Below are positions 22,330-34,372 of a stretch of DNA of 64,000 bases, one piece after another (positions within the stretch are counted from its first letter, which is position 1; each line of letters begins with the position of its first letter). Location: NCBI GenBank assembly GCA_029582155.1, contig CM055901.1, positions 40,387,616-40,451,615 of the forward strand. Direction: 5' to 3'. Origin of the DNA: Panopea generosa (lineage: Eukaryota; Mollusca; Bivalvia; Adapedonta; Hiatellidae). The position numbers and the translations under genes were made by a program. The notes beneath the pieces were generated by a model that saw nothing but the letters and a program-made list of their open reading frames with translations, searched no databases and was not told the DNA's origin.

Positions 22330-23890
22330 ATGACACGTGAACCTTACATAATGTCATGTAGATCGATCATAATTACATGTGAACAGAACAGAATGTAAAC
22401 ATAACCGATAGTGATGAGACGACCAAGTACAATGATATGACAACTAAATATAATGGTTAAACAACCGAACAAAATGATGAGACAACCCAACATAATGATT
22501 ATACAACTTAACACGATTATGAGAAAACACAATGCAATTGGAACCCAATACAATAATTACATAACACAATGCTATGACAACCCAACATAATGACGAGACA
22601 ACCTAACAACTTAACACGATTATGAGACAATCCAACACAATGCAATGGCAACCCAATACAATAATTACATTACACAATGCTATGACAACCCAACATAGTG
22701 ATGAGACAACCTAACATAATGATAAGACAACCAAACATAATGCCACGACAACCTAACACAATGTTATGACAACCCAACATAATGATGAGACAATATAACA
22801 TAATGATGAGACAACCTTACATAATGACGAGATAACTAAACATCATGATAAGACAACCGCACACAATGCTATGACAACCCAACATGATGATGAGACTACC
22901 GTGTACAATGTTATGACAACCCAGCATGATGCTATTACAACTCAACACAATGTCTATACAACCCAACATAATGATGAGCAACCCAACACAATGCTATGAC
23001 AACCCAACATGATGATGAGACAATCGTCTAAGTGTTATGACAACCCAACAAATTGCTATTACAACTCAACACAATATTTATACAACTCAACATAATGATG
23101 AGCAACCCAACACAATGTTATGACAACCCAACATAAAGATGAGACAACAGAACATAATAATGAAACAACCGAACACAATGCTATGACAACCCAACATGAT
23201 GATAAGACAACCGTGTAATATGTTATGACAACCCAACATAATGCTATTACAACTCAACACAATGTTTATACAACCCAACATAATGCTATGACAATCAAAC
23301 ACAATGTTAATACGACCCAACATAAAGATGAAACAACAGAACATAATGATGAAACAACAGAACACAATGCTATGACAACCCAACATAATGAAGAGACAAC
23401 CGAACACAATGTCACGACAACCCAACACAATGTTATGAGAACCTAACATAATTATGAGATAACCCAACACAATGTTATGACAACCGAACATAATGATGAA
23501 ACAACCCAACACAATGTTATGACAACCCAACATAATGATGAGGCACCACCTAATGATTAGACAACCGCACACAATGCTATGACAACCCAACATAATGATG
23601 AGACGTCCCAACACAATGTTATGACAACCCAACATAATGATGAGATAACATAACATAATGATGAGACAACCTAACATAATGATGAGACAACCGAACATAA
23701 TGATGGGACAACCGAGCATAATGATGAGACAACATAATGATGAGACAACAGAACATAATGATGAGACAACCGAACATACTGATGAGACAACCGAGCACAA
23801 TGCCACGACCACCCAACATAATGATTATACAACCAAATATAATGATGAGACAACCCAACATAATGATGATACACATTAAGATTCCAATGG
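22330..23890. repeat. 21-bp minisatellite array, right arm (inverted relative to left arm)
   Basis: Units read CAACCCAACATAATGATGAGA and ACAACCCAACACAATGTTATG, the reverse complement of the left-arm units. They are more degenerate at the inner (left) end and more uniform toward the outer (right) end. Open frames of 73-241 codons in this stretch are repeat artefacts. Confidence 0.93.
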
Positions 23891-23967
23891 TGAACATAAG
23901 ACAGCTCCGGCGTTCCATAGTGGCACAAGGTAATGTAGCTGACATTGTCTACATAGTAGTTTGAATG

Positions 23968-25060
23968 GTGTGGACTAGAAATCAACATTTACGAAGGCAA
24001 TAAAAATCTACGCTCATACTGGAGAATCCGCATGTGTTGGAACGTTTCAAACTTGCAAGGTTTGCTTCTTGGTCTTAGAACTGCTTCTGAATTTTAAAAA
24101 TTCTGCATTCTGTTTCATCCCCCCCAACCTGTCGAATAAATTGGTCTGATGGGAAAAGCTTTTGCCAACGGCAAGCATTCACGTTCAGTAAACCAGGATC
24201 GTTCAATGGTACAACGGGTTTCGTTCACTTTTGCTCGTGACACGATTCAAAGTTATAATAAGGCTATACGTGAATCGAAGTTTCTAAGTAAGCCCACTTA
24301 TTTTGAAAGAGGGGGTAACTATGATGAGTGGAGAGCAAGGAGTATTAAGAGTTACTTTTCCTTGGATAATTATATGATGAGAACTGTTATTTATTTATCA
24401 CACAATAATGTTTAAAAATATTAAAAATAAATGATAATTGATAAACCCACCCTCCCAGACCCATCATTTGTTCTGTTGCTGTCTTTTTTATTACTTATTT
24501 CAGCATCAAGAAATGGAAAAGCATATCATAATAACATTCAGTGACCCATTTCATATCAACGGCATTGCTGGTACTAAGATCTCCATGTGACGGGCGTTAC
24601 TGCAGGGACATATAAAACAGGCTAGAGAACCACGCATGAGCGATGGAGAGTCATTTTTCCCTCAAAGGAAATGAGTGAATGAACATTTAAAAAACATACG
24701 TTTATCTTGTATATTCAGCTCTTGTTTCAACCTCAGCAGTATTTACCATCACATATTTTCAACTATATTAAACACATATATATATAGTTCAGATCTTTTG
24801 TCATGTACTATAGCTTAACTCCATTACATTTGTGTTTTTGATAAATGATTTAATACTATCTATTATCTAGCATTTAAGCAAGTATCAATAAAAAACTTTT
24901 GACGAAAAGATAAAAATTGTAGATTCATTTAACATATATCTTGTGCTTTCGATATCCAGAGTATACATTTGATAAATAACTATTTTATAATTTGAAAAAA
25001 TATTTTCAATTTATATAGTTGTAATTGACATGCAGTCAAATGTAATCAAAAACTTAATTA
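23968..25060. other. Intron sequence; one orphan open frame
   Basis: AT-rich intron with a single non-repetitive 88-codon frame (24149-24415, described separately). Otherwise nothing was recognised. Confidence 0.4.
24149..24415 (+). CDS. Orphan 88-codon open frame, function unknown
   Basis: An ATG-initiated frame with an in-frame TAA four codons upstream. It is basic and polar (many K, R, S, N, Y), without Cys clusters, membrane segment or signal peptide. The composition is not that of a tandem repeat, which sets it apart from other frames here. Residues near the middle read YFERGGNYDEWRARS. No family was recognised. It runs antisense to the host gene inside an intron and could be a transposon gag or ORF fragment or chance. 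Confidence 0.15.
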   Translation: MGKAFANGKHSRSVNQDRSMVQRVSFTFARDTIQSYNKAIRESKFLSKPTYFERGGNYDEWRARSIKSYFSLDNYMMRTVIYLSHNNV

Positions 25061-25064
25061 TTAT

Positions 25065-25360
25065 TTCCGATTGGTCGGAATATGTAATGAATTATTTCCG
25101 ATTGTCCGGAATATATATATATGTTTGACCAGCACTAATTAACCTATAAGGTCACGCAGTCAAATACTTTTTATTATTTCCGATTGTCCGGAATATGTGT
25201 GGAATAATCATTTCCGATTATCCGGAATGTACTTCATATTTAAAGTAATACCGATTGTCCGGAATATCTATGTAATAGCCATTACCGATTGTCCGGAATG
25301 TACTTCTGGTTATTTCCGATTGTCCAGAATACAATAATCATTTCAGATTGTCTGGAATGT
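25065..25360. repeat. Cluster of about eight TTCCGATTGTCCGGAA-like motifs
   Basis: The imperfect palindrome TTCCGATTGTCCGGAAT recurs near 25065, 25096, 25178, 25212, 25248, 25283, 25313 and 25341, with diverged copies after that. Spacing is irregular (about 28-82 bp), unlike the strict periods elsewhere in the window. Confidence 0.7.
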
Positions 25361-25540
25361 ATTATAATTGTTGGAAGATGTCCGAGTGTCAAAAAATATA
25401 CATTATGACTGCTGTCAAATATCAGATTATTTTATTAGACTGTCTGGTATATAATTTTTTATATGAATACTCTTGGATACATTCTTGAATACTTAATAGA
25501 AATAATCAGCCATGTCCAGTTTCTGCCAAACAAATGGATA

Positions 25541-26016
25541 CCCCCGAACGCCGCCATGACAGAAAATGGTTTACCATTGTATGAAGTTTGATGAAATTCC
25601 ATCCAGTACTTTAAAAGTAATGCTCCTGACAAGGGAAATTTATCAAAGGGCAATAACTCTGTAATTAGCAAGAATAGAGTTATGTTTCTTGTACACTGCA
25701 CTTCCTCTCATTATATTCTACCATTGTATGAAGCTTGATGAAATTCCATCCGGTACTTTTCAAGTTATGCTCCGGACAAGAAAAAATATCAAAGGGCAAT
25801 AACTCTGTAATTAGCAAGAATAGAGTTATGTTTCTTGTATACTGCACTTCATCTCATTATATTCTACCATTGTATGACGTTTGATAAAATTCCATCTAGT
25901 ACTTTTCAAGTGATGCTCCGGACAAGCAAAATTGCAAGGACAGACCGACCGACCGACAGACCGACCACAGGGTGACTCCAATATACCCCCTCAAACTTCG
26001 TTTGTCGGGGGTATAA
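25541..26016. mobile_element. Pearl-like nonautonomous element with about three 147-bp core repeats
   Basis: Ends are inverted: ATACCCCCGAAC at the left and GTCGGGGGTATAAT at the right. The core begins ACCATTGTATGAAG at 25573, 25720 and 25866 (period about 147 bp) and includes AATAACTCTGTAATTAGC and AGAGTTATGTTTCTTG. A GACC/GACA microsatellite (about 25939-25966) precedes the right end. Tandem cores, short inverted ends and a tetranucleotide run match Pearl-type elements of bivalves. Confidence 0.72.
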
Positions 26017-26599
26017 TAATGAAATATATTGATAAAAGTATATTAAGTTTTTGTTGTATTTTTATTCCCCCTCTTTTCATAATAATTGTTATATATATAT
26101 ATATTCACTTTTGTGTGATGAATACATTTTATTACATGTAAGACATAATACAATGTTATACAAAAACTGTTCATGTAACAATACAAGCTATATAATTTTG
26201 AAACTCAACACGTTGCATGATAACTTTAGATAACATAACATGCATAGACTGTCTTACAAGTAATATTTTAAGTGTGAATATAAAACAGATTATAATAAAA
26301 ACGGATTAAAGGGAGTAAAGAAGGAGCAAAGGTAAGAGAAATAGAAATTTACGGATGAGAAGATGAGAAGCTGTATGCAGTATAGTTTTTGTTATTTTGC
26401 TTTACACGTTTCCCCATTTATCTTCGTGTGACTTAAGTTTGTTTTTGTTAATTGCAATATTTATTTCTATTTGCTTGTTGTTGTTTTTTTTGTAAATATG
26501 GTATGAATATTGGGAACACTTCTCGTGTATTTATTCTTTAATATAAAGTATTTAGCAAGTAACATTATACAGTTCAGTAAATTAACTGATATAAAACCC
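26017..26599. other. Intron sequence, nothing recognised
   Basis: AT-rich sequence, probably including the 3' tail of the LINE that starts at 28.5 kb on the minus strand. A short TATATATATA run lies near 26090. Confidence 0.4.
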
Positions 26600-28570
26600 G
26601 AACGATATATTTTGATAACAGATGTTGAAAGGTTGATTGTTTGCAATACAAAAGTTATGGACCGGAATCCAAAAGGCTCTTACAAAATGACATTCCCAAA
26701 ATAAATGTTCTAAAGTTTCCGGATATCTCTCAAGAAATTCACATAGACTTGAATTTACTATTTTTCTTTAGATGACATGTTAGTAGGTAAAATTCTCATA
26801 ATATATTTGTATTGAAATGGTCTTAGTTTTGTGTCTATGGTACTTTTGAAAGGTAGACAGTGAATGGTTTTCCGGTTAAGCTTGTTAAATATTCTTTCCC
26901 GTTTTATTACATTTTCATTAATAATTTCCTGAATTTACATATTATATAACATTCTATTTGGAGAATTACATTTCCTCACTTGATGTAATAAAGGTGTTTT
27001 TTTCAGTTTCTGTTATATTCTTTGTTTTAATAATTTGTTTCCATCGTTTTGGTATGCTTTCGGTAGTAGTAACATAATTGAGAAATTCTGAATTACCTAT
27101 ATTGTATAGTTGTTTTAATCGTTCAAAAGTATAATACATCTTGTGTCAAGAATCATATATAATCATTTATTGTCCCCCGTTTTGCAAAAAGCGGGAGACA
27201 ATAATTTGGGTCTGTCTGTCCGTCACATTTTTACTTTCCGTGCAATAACTTAAGAATGCCTGAATCGAATATTTTGAAATTTTAATACAATTTTAATTTG
27301 TGAACAATCGTATTTTTTTTGGTTTCCGTGCAATTCCTGAATCAAATCTTTTGAAAAAAGTGGGGGACATAAATTCACAGAATTTGGTTGATGTTTTAAT
27401 TCCATGTAACCATGATTTGTAAAAAAACAAAATGCCTTTATTTTCAATGAAAGAATTATTCCATATATATTGTTTTACTAAATTAACATCGTCAATATTA
27501 GTGTTAAAATTAATCTTTGACCATGATTCTATTATGTTACATAAAAAACGCGTTTCGCTGAACATAGAATAACCATCGAAGTTATTCTCAAAGATGAAGT
27601 TTCCGCCATATTTTTTAAACTGAAGACATATATATAATTATATATTCTTCCATTCGCCATTATTGTTTACATCTGTTAGTCGTTCAACCCAACATGCTTT
27701 AATTGAATTTATAAAAAGTTCTATATCTATCATCTTCATACCACCGTTGTCAATATTTTGTATTATAGTTTACCCTTAACTTTGTTTGGTTTACCCTCCC
27801 ACTAGTTTATAGTGTTTATGTTAGGTGATTCAAGCACAATTAATAGGAAAATTAGTTTTATGTTTTAATTACCACTTCAAATGCCATTAAATAACTCTTG
27901 TTGATTATCATTTAATTTATTAAAATTATGATTGTTGAAAAAATTGAAATGTTCGTCACTTGTTTGAATCTTTATAAATTGTTTAGTTTCTTCTATATAT
28001 CTATGGATTTTGTTATCTCAAGATTATCACATGTGAGTCTAGTTAATTTTTTTTATTCTGCCTTCTTTTTTCTAGATTTGAAAAAATATCTAGTATTTTT
28101 TTCAGCACCTTCAATCCATTTAGCCCTAGCTCCTAAAATTATACCGTTGTTTTTATATTTATTATTTTTGTTAATTCATATTTTTATTATTTAATACACC
28201 TAAAAGAGTATGGTAATTTGGATCATTTGACAATTCGTCATATAATTTATCTATTTCTTCTTTAAGACTATTTTCTAAACTGTGATTTATTTTTCTTTTC
28301 TTTGAAGTATATGTTATAGTTTCGTTTCGTACTGTACCTTTTATAATTTCCCAGATGGTATTTGGGTTCGAACTTTTTTTTTTTATATTCCTAATAGATT
28401 TTCTTATTATTTCTTGATATTTATTTTCTAAAATTACACTGTTATTAAGTTTAAAATATGCTAGACCATGCTCTTCATGTTCTACAGACGTATGATGAAC
28501 ACCGATTGCACAAGGTCCTACAGACGTATGATGAACACAGATTGCAAAGCATTTTGACATTATAAACCAA
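26600..28570 (-). pseudogene. Internally deleted Tx1/L1-like LINE remnant
   Basis: On the minus strand, recognisable blocks follow the layout of Tx1/L1-type ORF2. Before RT are PNTIWEIIKGTVRNE near 28350, then LGARAKWIEGAEKNTRYFF near 28110 and TSDEHFNFF near 27950. After RT are GGMKMIDIELFINSIKACW near 27740-27690, NNGEWKN, YIWNNSFIENKGILFFYKSW near 27470-27400, NIGNSEFLNY...SIPKRWKQIIK near 27100-27040 and STIDTKLRPFQYKYIMRIL near 26830-26790. The final CEFLERYPETLEHLFWEC is near 26740-26690. The RT fingers and palm are absent: the frame jumps from the pre-RT to the post-RT region near 27840. A 200-bp element is inserted at 27170-27369. It lies sense to the host gene. Confidence 0.8.
27170..27369. 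mobile_element. 200-bp TA-flanked short element inserted in the LINE
   Basis: Ends are inverted: TTGTCCCCCGTTTTGC at the left and AAAAAAGTGGGGGACA at the right. Both ends are flanked by TA (27168-27169, 27370-27371). The LINE reading continues on either side. GGGTCTGTCTGTCCGTCAC inside is common in mollusc dispersed repeats. The size and TA target fit a Tc1/mariner-type short element. Confidence 0.6.
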
Positions 28571-28632
28571 ATTAAAGAAATGCATTTATAACATGCCATG
28601 TTACAGTAATAATGATGACAAAACTACAATAC

Positions 28633-28809
28633 CGTATGGCTGGCAGGTAAATGTGTGGCAATCCACGGTTTCTTCGGCGGCCCCTTCACAATCAGTGGTG
28701 AGATCTCCAAACGATTCCAAATCACAAGTTCGATTCCGGTGCCGTGTGCCCCCATCACAAGTTGCACTACACAGTGACCATTTACTCCACTCAAACCACA
28801 AACCAGGTA
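28633..28809 (-). CDS. TSP1 exon (last TSP1), phase 1-1
   Basis: A 177-bp exon. The acceptor is ATCACACAG above 28809; the donor read here is G|GTATTG below 28633, chosen because it keeps phase 1 and a length divisible by three. The protein reads PGLWFEWSKWSLC, CSATCDGG (O-fucosylation consensus), RHRNRTC, a slightly longer loop with DLTTDC, then VDC and FTC. It is four codons longer than its sisters, with the extra residues in the loop before the fourth cysteine and at the 3' edge. The next recognised exon is 12.6 kb downstream, so an undetected small exon in between cannot be excluded. Confidence 0.87.
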
Positions 28810-29395
28810 CTGTGTGATGGAAATTATACAGCGATATAAACACCAACTTAATAATACAATTATGTTTAGCTATAGTATTTGTTTATGTTTTATATACACA
28901 CCCATTACAAAAATAAAGAAAGATTGTAATCACATATCTGGTATCTCGTATTATGGTTCAGTGTTTCTGTAATTTAAAAAAAAAAATTATCTTGATTTAT
29001 ACATAATAAAATAACAATCATGATAAAGTAATAGTTTCGATATCAACTAATACATTACTGTATGCTGTCAAATATGTCACATCATTTTTCTCCATTTTTG
29101 TTGTACCAGTATGTGTTTTATGTTTCTGTATAAACGCATTATTTAATTTGGCGTTTTATTTTGATGTACGATAATATATTATTTATTTCATTGGATGTAA
29201 ACCATTGGACATGTTCAAGTTATAATTTCATCTACAATAATAACTGTGACCGATTCGAATCAGTTTACACCAATCACCTTTGAAATCTTCAGTAAGATAT
29301 ATTTCACTTATTAATGTGTGAAATCCCATAACCTGGGATAATTAATTGCATTAAAATAAAATTAATATTACTATCAGTGTTATTTTTTTCATATT
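28810..29395. other. Intron sequence, nothing recognised
   Basis: AT-rich intron between the last TSP1 exon and the 48-bp array. Confidence 0.4.
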
Positions 29396-32300
29396 TGGCA
29401 GTTATACAATTCTTAACTATACACGTGCTAACGTTGGACAAATCAGTAGTTATACAATTCTTAATTATACACGTGCTAACGTTGGACAAATCAGTAGTTA
29501 TACACGTCTTAACTATACACGTGCTAACGCTGGACAAAACAGTATTCATATACCTCTTAACTATACACGTGCTAACGTTAGACAAATCAGTATTCATATA
29601 CGTCTGAGCTATACACGTGCTAACGTTGGACAAATCAGTATTCATATACGTCTTAACTATACACGTGATAACGTTGGACAAATCAGTATTCATATATGTC
29701 TTAACTATACACGTGATAACGTTGGACAAATCAGTAATTATACACGTCTTAACTATACATGTGCTAACGTTGGACAAATCAGTAGTTATACACGTCTTGA
29801 CTATACACGTGCTAACGTTGGACAAATCAGTAGTTATACACGTCTTAACTATACACGTGCTAACGTTGGACAAATCAGTATCCATATACGTCTTAACTAT
29901 ACACGTTCTAAAGTTGGACAAATCAGTATTCATATACGTCTTAACTATACACGTGATAACGTTGGACAAATCAGTATTCATATACGTCTTAACTATACAC
30001 GTTCTAACGTTGGACAAATCAGTAGTTATACACGTTTTAACTATACACGCGCTAACGTTGGCCAAATCAGTATGTGTATACGTCTTAACTATACACGTGA
30101 TAACGTTGGACAAATTAGTATGCATGTACTTATTAATTATACACATGAAAACGTTGGAAAAATTAGCATGTATATACTTCTTAACTATACACGTTATAAC
30201 GTCGGACAAATCATTGTGTATGTACGTATTAAATATACATTTGATAACGTTGGAGAAATCAGTATGCAGATATGTCTTAATTATACACGTGATAACGTTG
30301 GACTTAACAGTATGTATATATGTCTTAACCTTACTAGTAATAACCTTGGACAAATCAGTATGTATGTACGTAATAACCGTTCACGTAATGACGTTGGACA
30401 AATCAGTATGAATATACGTCTGAACTATACACGTAATATTGTCGGACAAATCAGTATGTATGTACGTATGAACTATACACGTGATAACGTTGGATAAATC
30501 AGCATGTATATACCTCTTAACTATACACGTGATAACGTCGGACTAATCAGTATCTATATACCTTAACTATACAAATCAGTTTGTATTTACGTCTAAACCT
30601 TACACGTATTAACGTTGAACAAATCGCTATGTATAGACATCTTAACCATACATGTGATAACGTTGGACAAAGCAATATGTTATAACCTCGTAACGATACA
30701 TACACGTGATAAAGTTGGACATTACAGTATGTATATATGTCTTAACCATACACGTAAGAACGTTGGACAAATCAGTATTAATATACGTCTTAACCTTACA
30801 CGTAATACCAATGGACAAATAAGTATGTATGTATGTATTAACTATACAGGTGATGACGTTGGACAAATCAGTATGTACAGGCGTCTTAACCTTACACGTA
30901 ATAACGTTGGAACAATCAGTATGTGTATACCTTAATTATACACGTGATAACGTTGAACAAATCAGTATGTATATACATGTACCTTAACTATACAGGTAAT
31001 AACGTTGGACAAATCAGTATATATTATTTAAACACAAGATAACGTTGGGCATAACAGTATGTATATATGTCTTAACTATACACGTGATAACGTTGGACAA
31101 ATCAGTATATATATATACATCTTCACTATACACGTAATAACGTTGAACAAATCAGTATGTATGTACGTATTAAATATACACGTGATAACGTTGGACAAAT
31201 CAGTATGCAAATATGTCTTAACTATAAACGTGCTAACGTTAGACAAATCAGTATATATATACGTATTAACTATACATGTGATAGCGTTGGACAAATCAGT
31301 ATGTAAACACCTCTTAAATATAAATGTAATAACGTTGGACAAATTATTATGTATATACGATCTAACTATACACGTGATAACGTTGGACAAATCAGTATGT
31401 ATATACCTCTTAAATACACGTTATAACGTTAGACAAATCAGTATGTATATACTTATTAACTACACACGTGATAACGTTGGACAAATCAATATGTATGTAC
31501 ATCTTAACCATACACGTAATAACGTTGGACAAATCAGTAAGTATGTACGTATTAACTATACAAGTTCTAACATTGGACAAATCTGTATGTATATACGTCT
31601 TAACTATACACGTGATAGCGTTGGACAAATCAGTATGTATATACGTATTAACTATACACGTGATAACGTCGGACAAATAGTATCTATATACCTTAACTAT
31701 ACACGTGATAACGTTGGACAAATCAGTATGTATATACCTTATCTATACAAATCAGTATGTATTTACGTCTGAACCGTACACGTATTAACGTTGGACAAAT
31801 CAGTATGTATAAACCTTAACTATACACGTGATAACGTTGGACAAATCAGTATGTATATACCTTAACTATACAATTCAGTATGTATTTACGTCGTAACCGT
31901 ACACGTATCAACGTTGGACAAATCAGTATGTATAGACATCTTAACCATACATGTGATAACGTTGGACAAAGCAATATGTAATAAATTCGTAACTATACAC
32001 GTGATAAAGTTTGACATTACAGTATGTATATATGTCTTAACCATACACGTTATAACGTTGGGCAAATCAGTATTTATATACGTCTTAACCTTACACGTTA
32101 TAACGATGGACAAATAAATATGTACGTATTAACTATACACGTGATGACGTTTTACAAATCAGTATGTACATGTCTATTAATCTTACACGTAACAACGTTG
32201 GACAAATAAGTATGTATGTACGTATTAACTATACAGGTGATGACGTTGGATAAATCAGTTTGTACAGGCGTCTTAACCTTACACGAAATAACGTTGTAAC

Positions 32301-33320
32301 AATCAGTATGTATATACCTTAATTATACACGTGATAACGTTGAACAAACCAGTATGTATATACCTCTTAACTATACTTGTAATAACGTTGGACATATCAG
32401 TATACAACTATGTCTTATTTAAACACATGTTAACGTTGGACATAACAGTGTGTATATATGTCTTAACTATACACGTGATAACGTTGGACAAATCAGTATG
32501 TATATACCTCTTAACTATACACGTAATAACGTTGGACAAATCAGTATGTATGTACGTATTAAATATACACGTGATAACGTTTAACAAATCAGTATGCAAA
32601 TATGTCTTTACTATACACGTAATAACGTTGGATAAATCAGTATGTGTATACGTCTTAACTATACACGCGAAAACATTGGGCAAATCAGTTTATAAATATA
32701 CGTATTAACTATACATGTGATAGCGTTGGAAAAGTCATAAGTATACTGGTAATAACGTTGGACAAATATCAGTATGCATAGACGTCATGACTATACACGC
32801 GCTGGCGTTGGACAAACCAGTTTGTAAATATGTCTTAAGTATACACGTGCTAGCGTTGGACAAATTAGCTTTCATATATGTCTGATCTATACGGGTAATA
32901 ACGTTGGACAAATAAGTATGTATATACGTCTCAACTACACACGTGATAACACTGGATAAATCAGTATGTATATACATCTTAACTATACACGTGATAACAT
33001 AGAACAAATCAGTATTAACAAACGTCTTAACAATGCTCATAACACCGTTGGACAAATCAGTATGTATATACGTCTGGACTATACACGTGATAACGTTGGA
33101 CAAATTAGGATGTATAGACGTCTTGACTATATACGTGACAACGTTGGACAAATCAGGATGTATAGACGTCTGAACTATACACATGCTAACGTTGGACAAA
33201 TCAGTGTGTATAGACGTCTTGACTATACACGAGATAACGTTGGACAAATCAGTATGTATAGACGTCTGAACTATACACATGCTAACGTTGGACAAATCAG
33301 TGTGTATATAGGTACATGTA
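29396..33320. repeat. 48-bp minisatellite array, about 80 copies
   Basis: Units carry TTAACTATACACGTGATAAC, GTTGGACAAATCAGTA and a variable TGTATATACGTC part (48 bp). The left part uses ATTCATATACGTC and AGTTATACACGTC variants and the right part TGTATATACGTC variants. Because 48 is divisible by three, long frames stay open on both strands (minus 29304-30353, plus 29617-30411). These are repeat artefacts. The array ends at an unrelated segment near 33325. Confidence 0.95.
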
Positions 33321-33989
33321 TTTGCCAAGTTGTTCAAAGCCCATAAGCATTGCACAACTGGGCATAGCAATGGTCAAATCAATATGACATATCTGTCTGA
33401 TATACAAACAACAACACTGGACACAGCAGTATGTCCGTCTTCAGTATACACGAGATAGCATTAGTCAAATCAGACTGCACATACGTCTCTAACACGCACG
33501 CACGCACGCACGCACGCACACACATACGCACACACGCAATAACATGGGGCAATTCAGTACGTATTTGCGTATCTAGTATACAATATTTTAAAATCGTAAA
33601 AGATTTCACAAACAAAACAATTTTAAAGTAATTAGTTGTGTTTTAATATCGGAACATGAGTGTAGACTCAGCATCGTAGTTTCGAAATAAATGTGTTCGT
33701 GTTTCATAGATATTATTATTCATCTCTCGTACGTCTTTCTTTTGTACTGAAGAAAGTAGATTCAATAAAAGTAATACCATGCACAATTATTTTTTCAATG
33801 AAATAAAGTCAGTTAAAGCTAGTGAAATCACATGAAATAGATATGTGTTGACATGCATACATGCAGACAAGAGCATGTGTGGTTAAATTATTTGACAGCT
33901 TGATATTTTTTATTCCGCAAGATACAAAGGTTAATCTGTTTGTATATGTAGTTATGATGTTGAAACACGAAACTGCAAAAAAGAAAAAG
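33321..33989. other. Intron sequence with CACG/CACA microsatellite
   Basis: Degenerate array edge, then a CACG-rich run at 33490-33536, then AT-rich sequence with no recognised feature. Confidence 0.5.
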
Positions 33990-34372
33990 CAACATTTGAA
34001 ATGATCAAACAAGACACTGGAGGCAATACAAAAGCCCCTACTCGGTTTACCGATTTTTACCAATTTTGTTTCCATCGCAACCATACTTTTTGTCAGACTG
34101 AAAAAGTAATACAATCATATGCATTATCTTCTTATTACCCTCAATCCACATGTTGTAATTGTAATTTTACCTATTTGTTGCCATAGCAATCACTATTTGT
34201 GTCCGGCCGAAAAAATGAAATGTTCTGCATTATCTCCTTATTGACCCCTATACTTATGCTAGGTTTCACAAATATATCTTGGATATTTTTTAGTAATCTT
34301 TCCGAACGGACAGATGGTACACCTATAATCCCCTCCGGTGAAACCAGTAGGGGACTAATAATTTATCCAGGC
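33990..34372. repeat. Dispersed mollusc-type repeat (nonautonomous element fragment)
   Basis: Contains GTTGCCATAGCAATCAC, CTGCATTATCTCCTTATTGA and AGGTTTCACAAATATATCTT blocks, and ends with a CCCCTCCGGTGAAACC...GGGGACTAATAA hairpin after a GAACGGACAG motif. This layout is common to short dispersed elements of bivalves. Boundaries are approximate, and no target duplication was found. Confidence 0.5.

Larger units (their letters stand above)
19387..23967. mobile_element. Foldback-like structure: inverted arms made of 21-bp tandem repeats around a 1.6-kb centre
   Basis: The arm at 19387-20690 and the arm at 22330-23967 carry the same 21-bp repeats in opposite orientation. Their outer edges are also inverted copies: CATTCGAACTACC on the left against CATTCAAACTAC on the right complement, followed in both by TATGGAACGCCGGAGCTGT and TTATGTTCA. 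The structure as a whole, about 4.6 kb, resembles Foldback-type elements whose long terminal repeats contain tandem arrays. The centre (20700-22330) holds a copy of the 456-bp element and unrecognised sequence. An inverted duplication of one array is the alternative. Confidence 0.55.

Noticed and set aside
29304..30411. 349-codon minus and 264-codon plus frames
   Set aside because: They are read-through of the 48-bp repeat on both strands.
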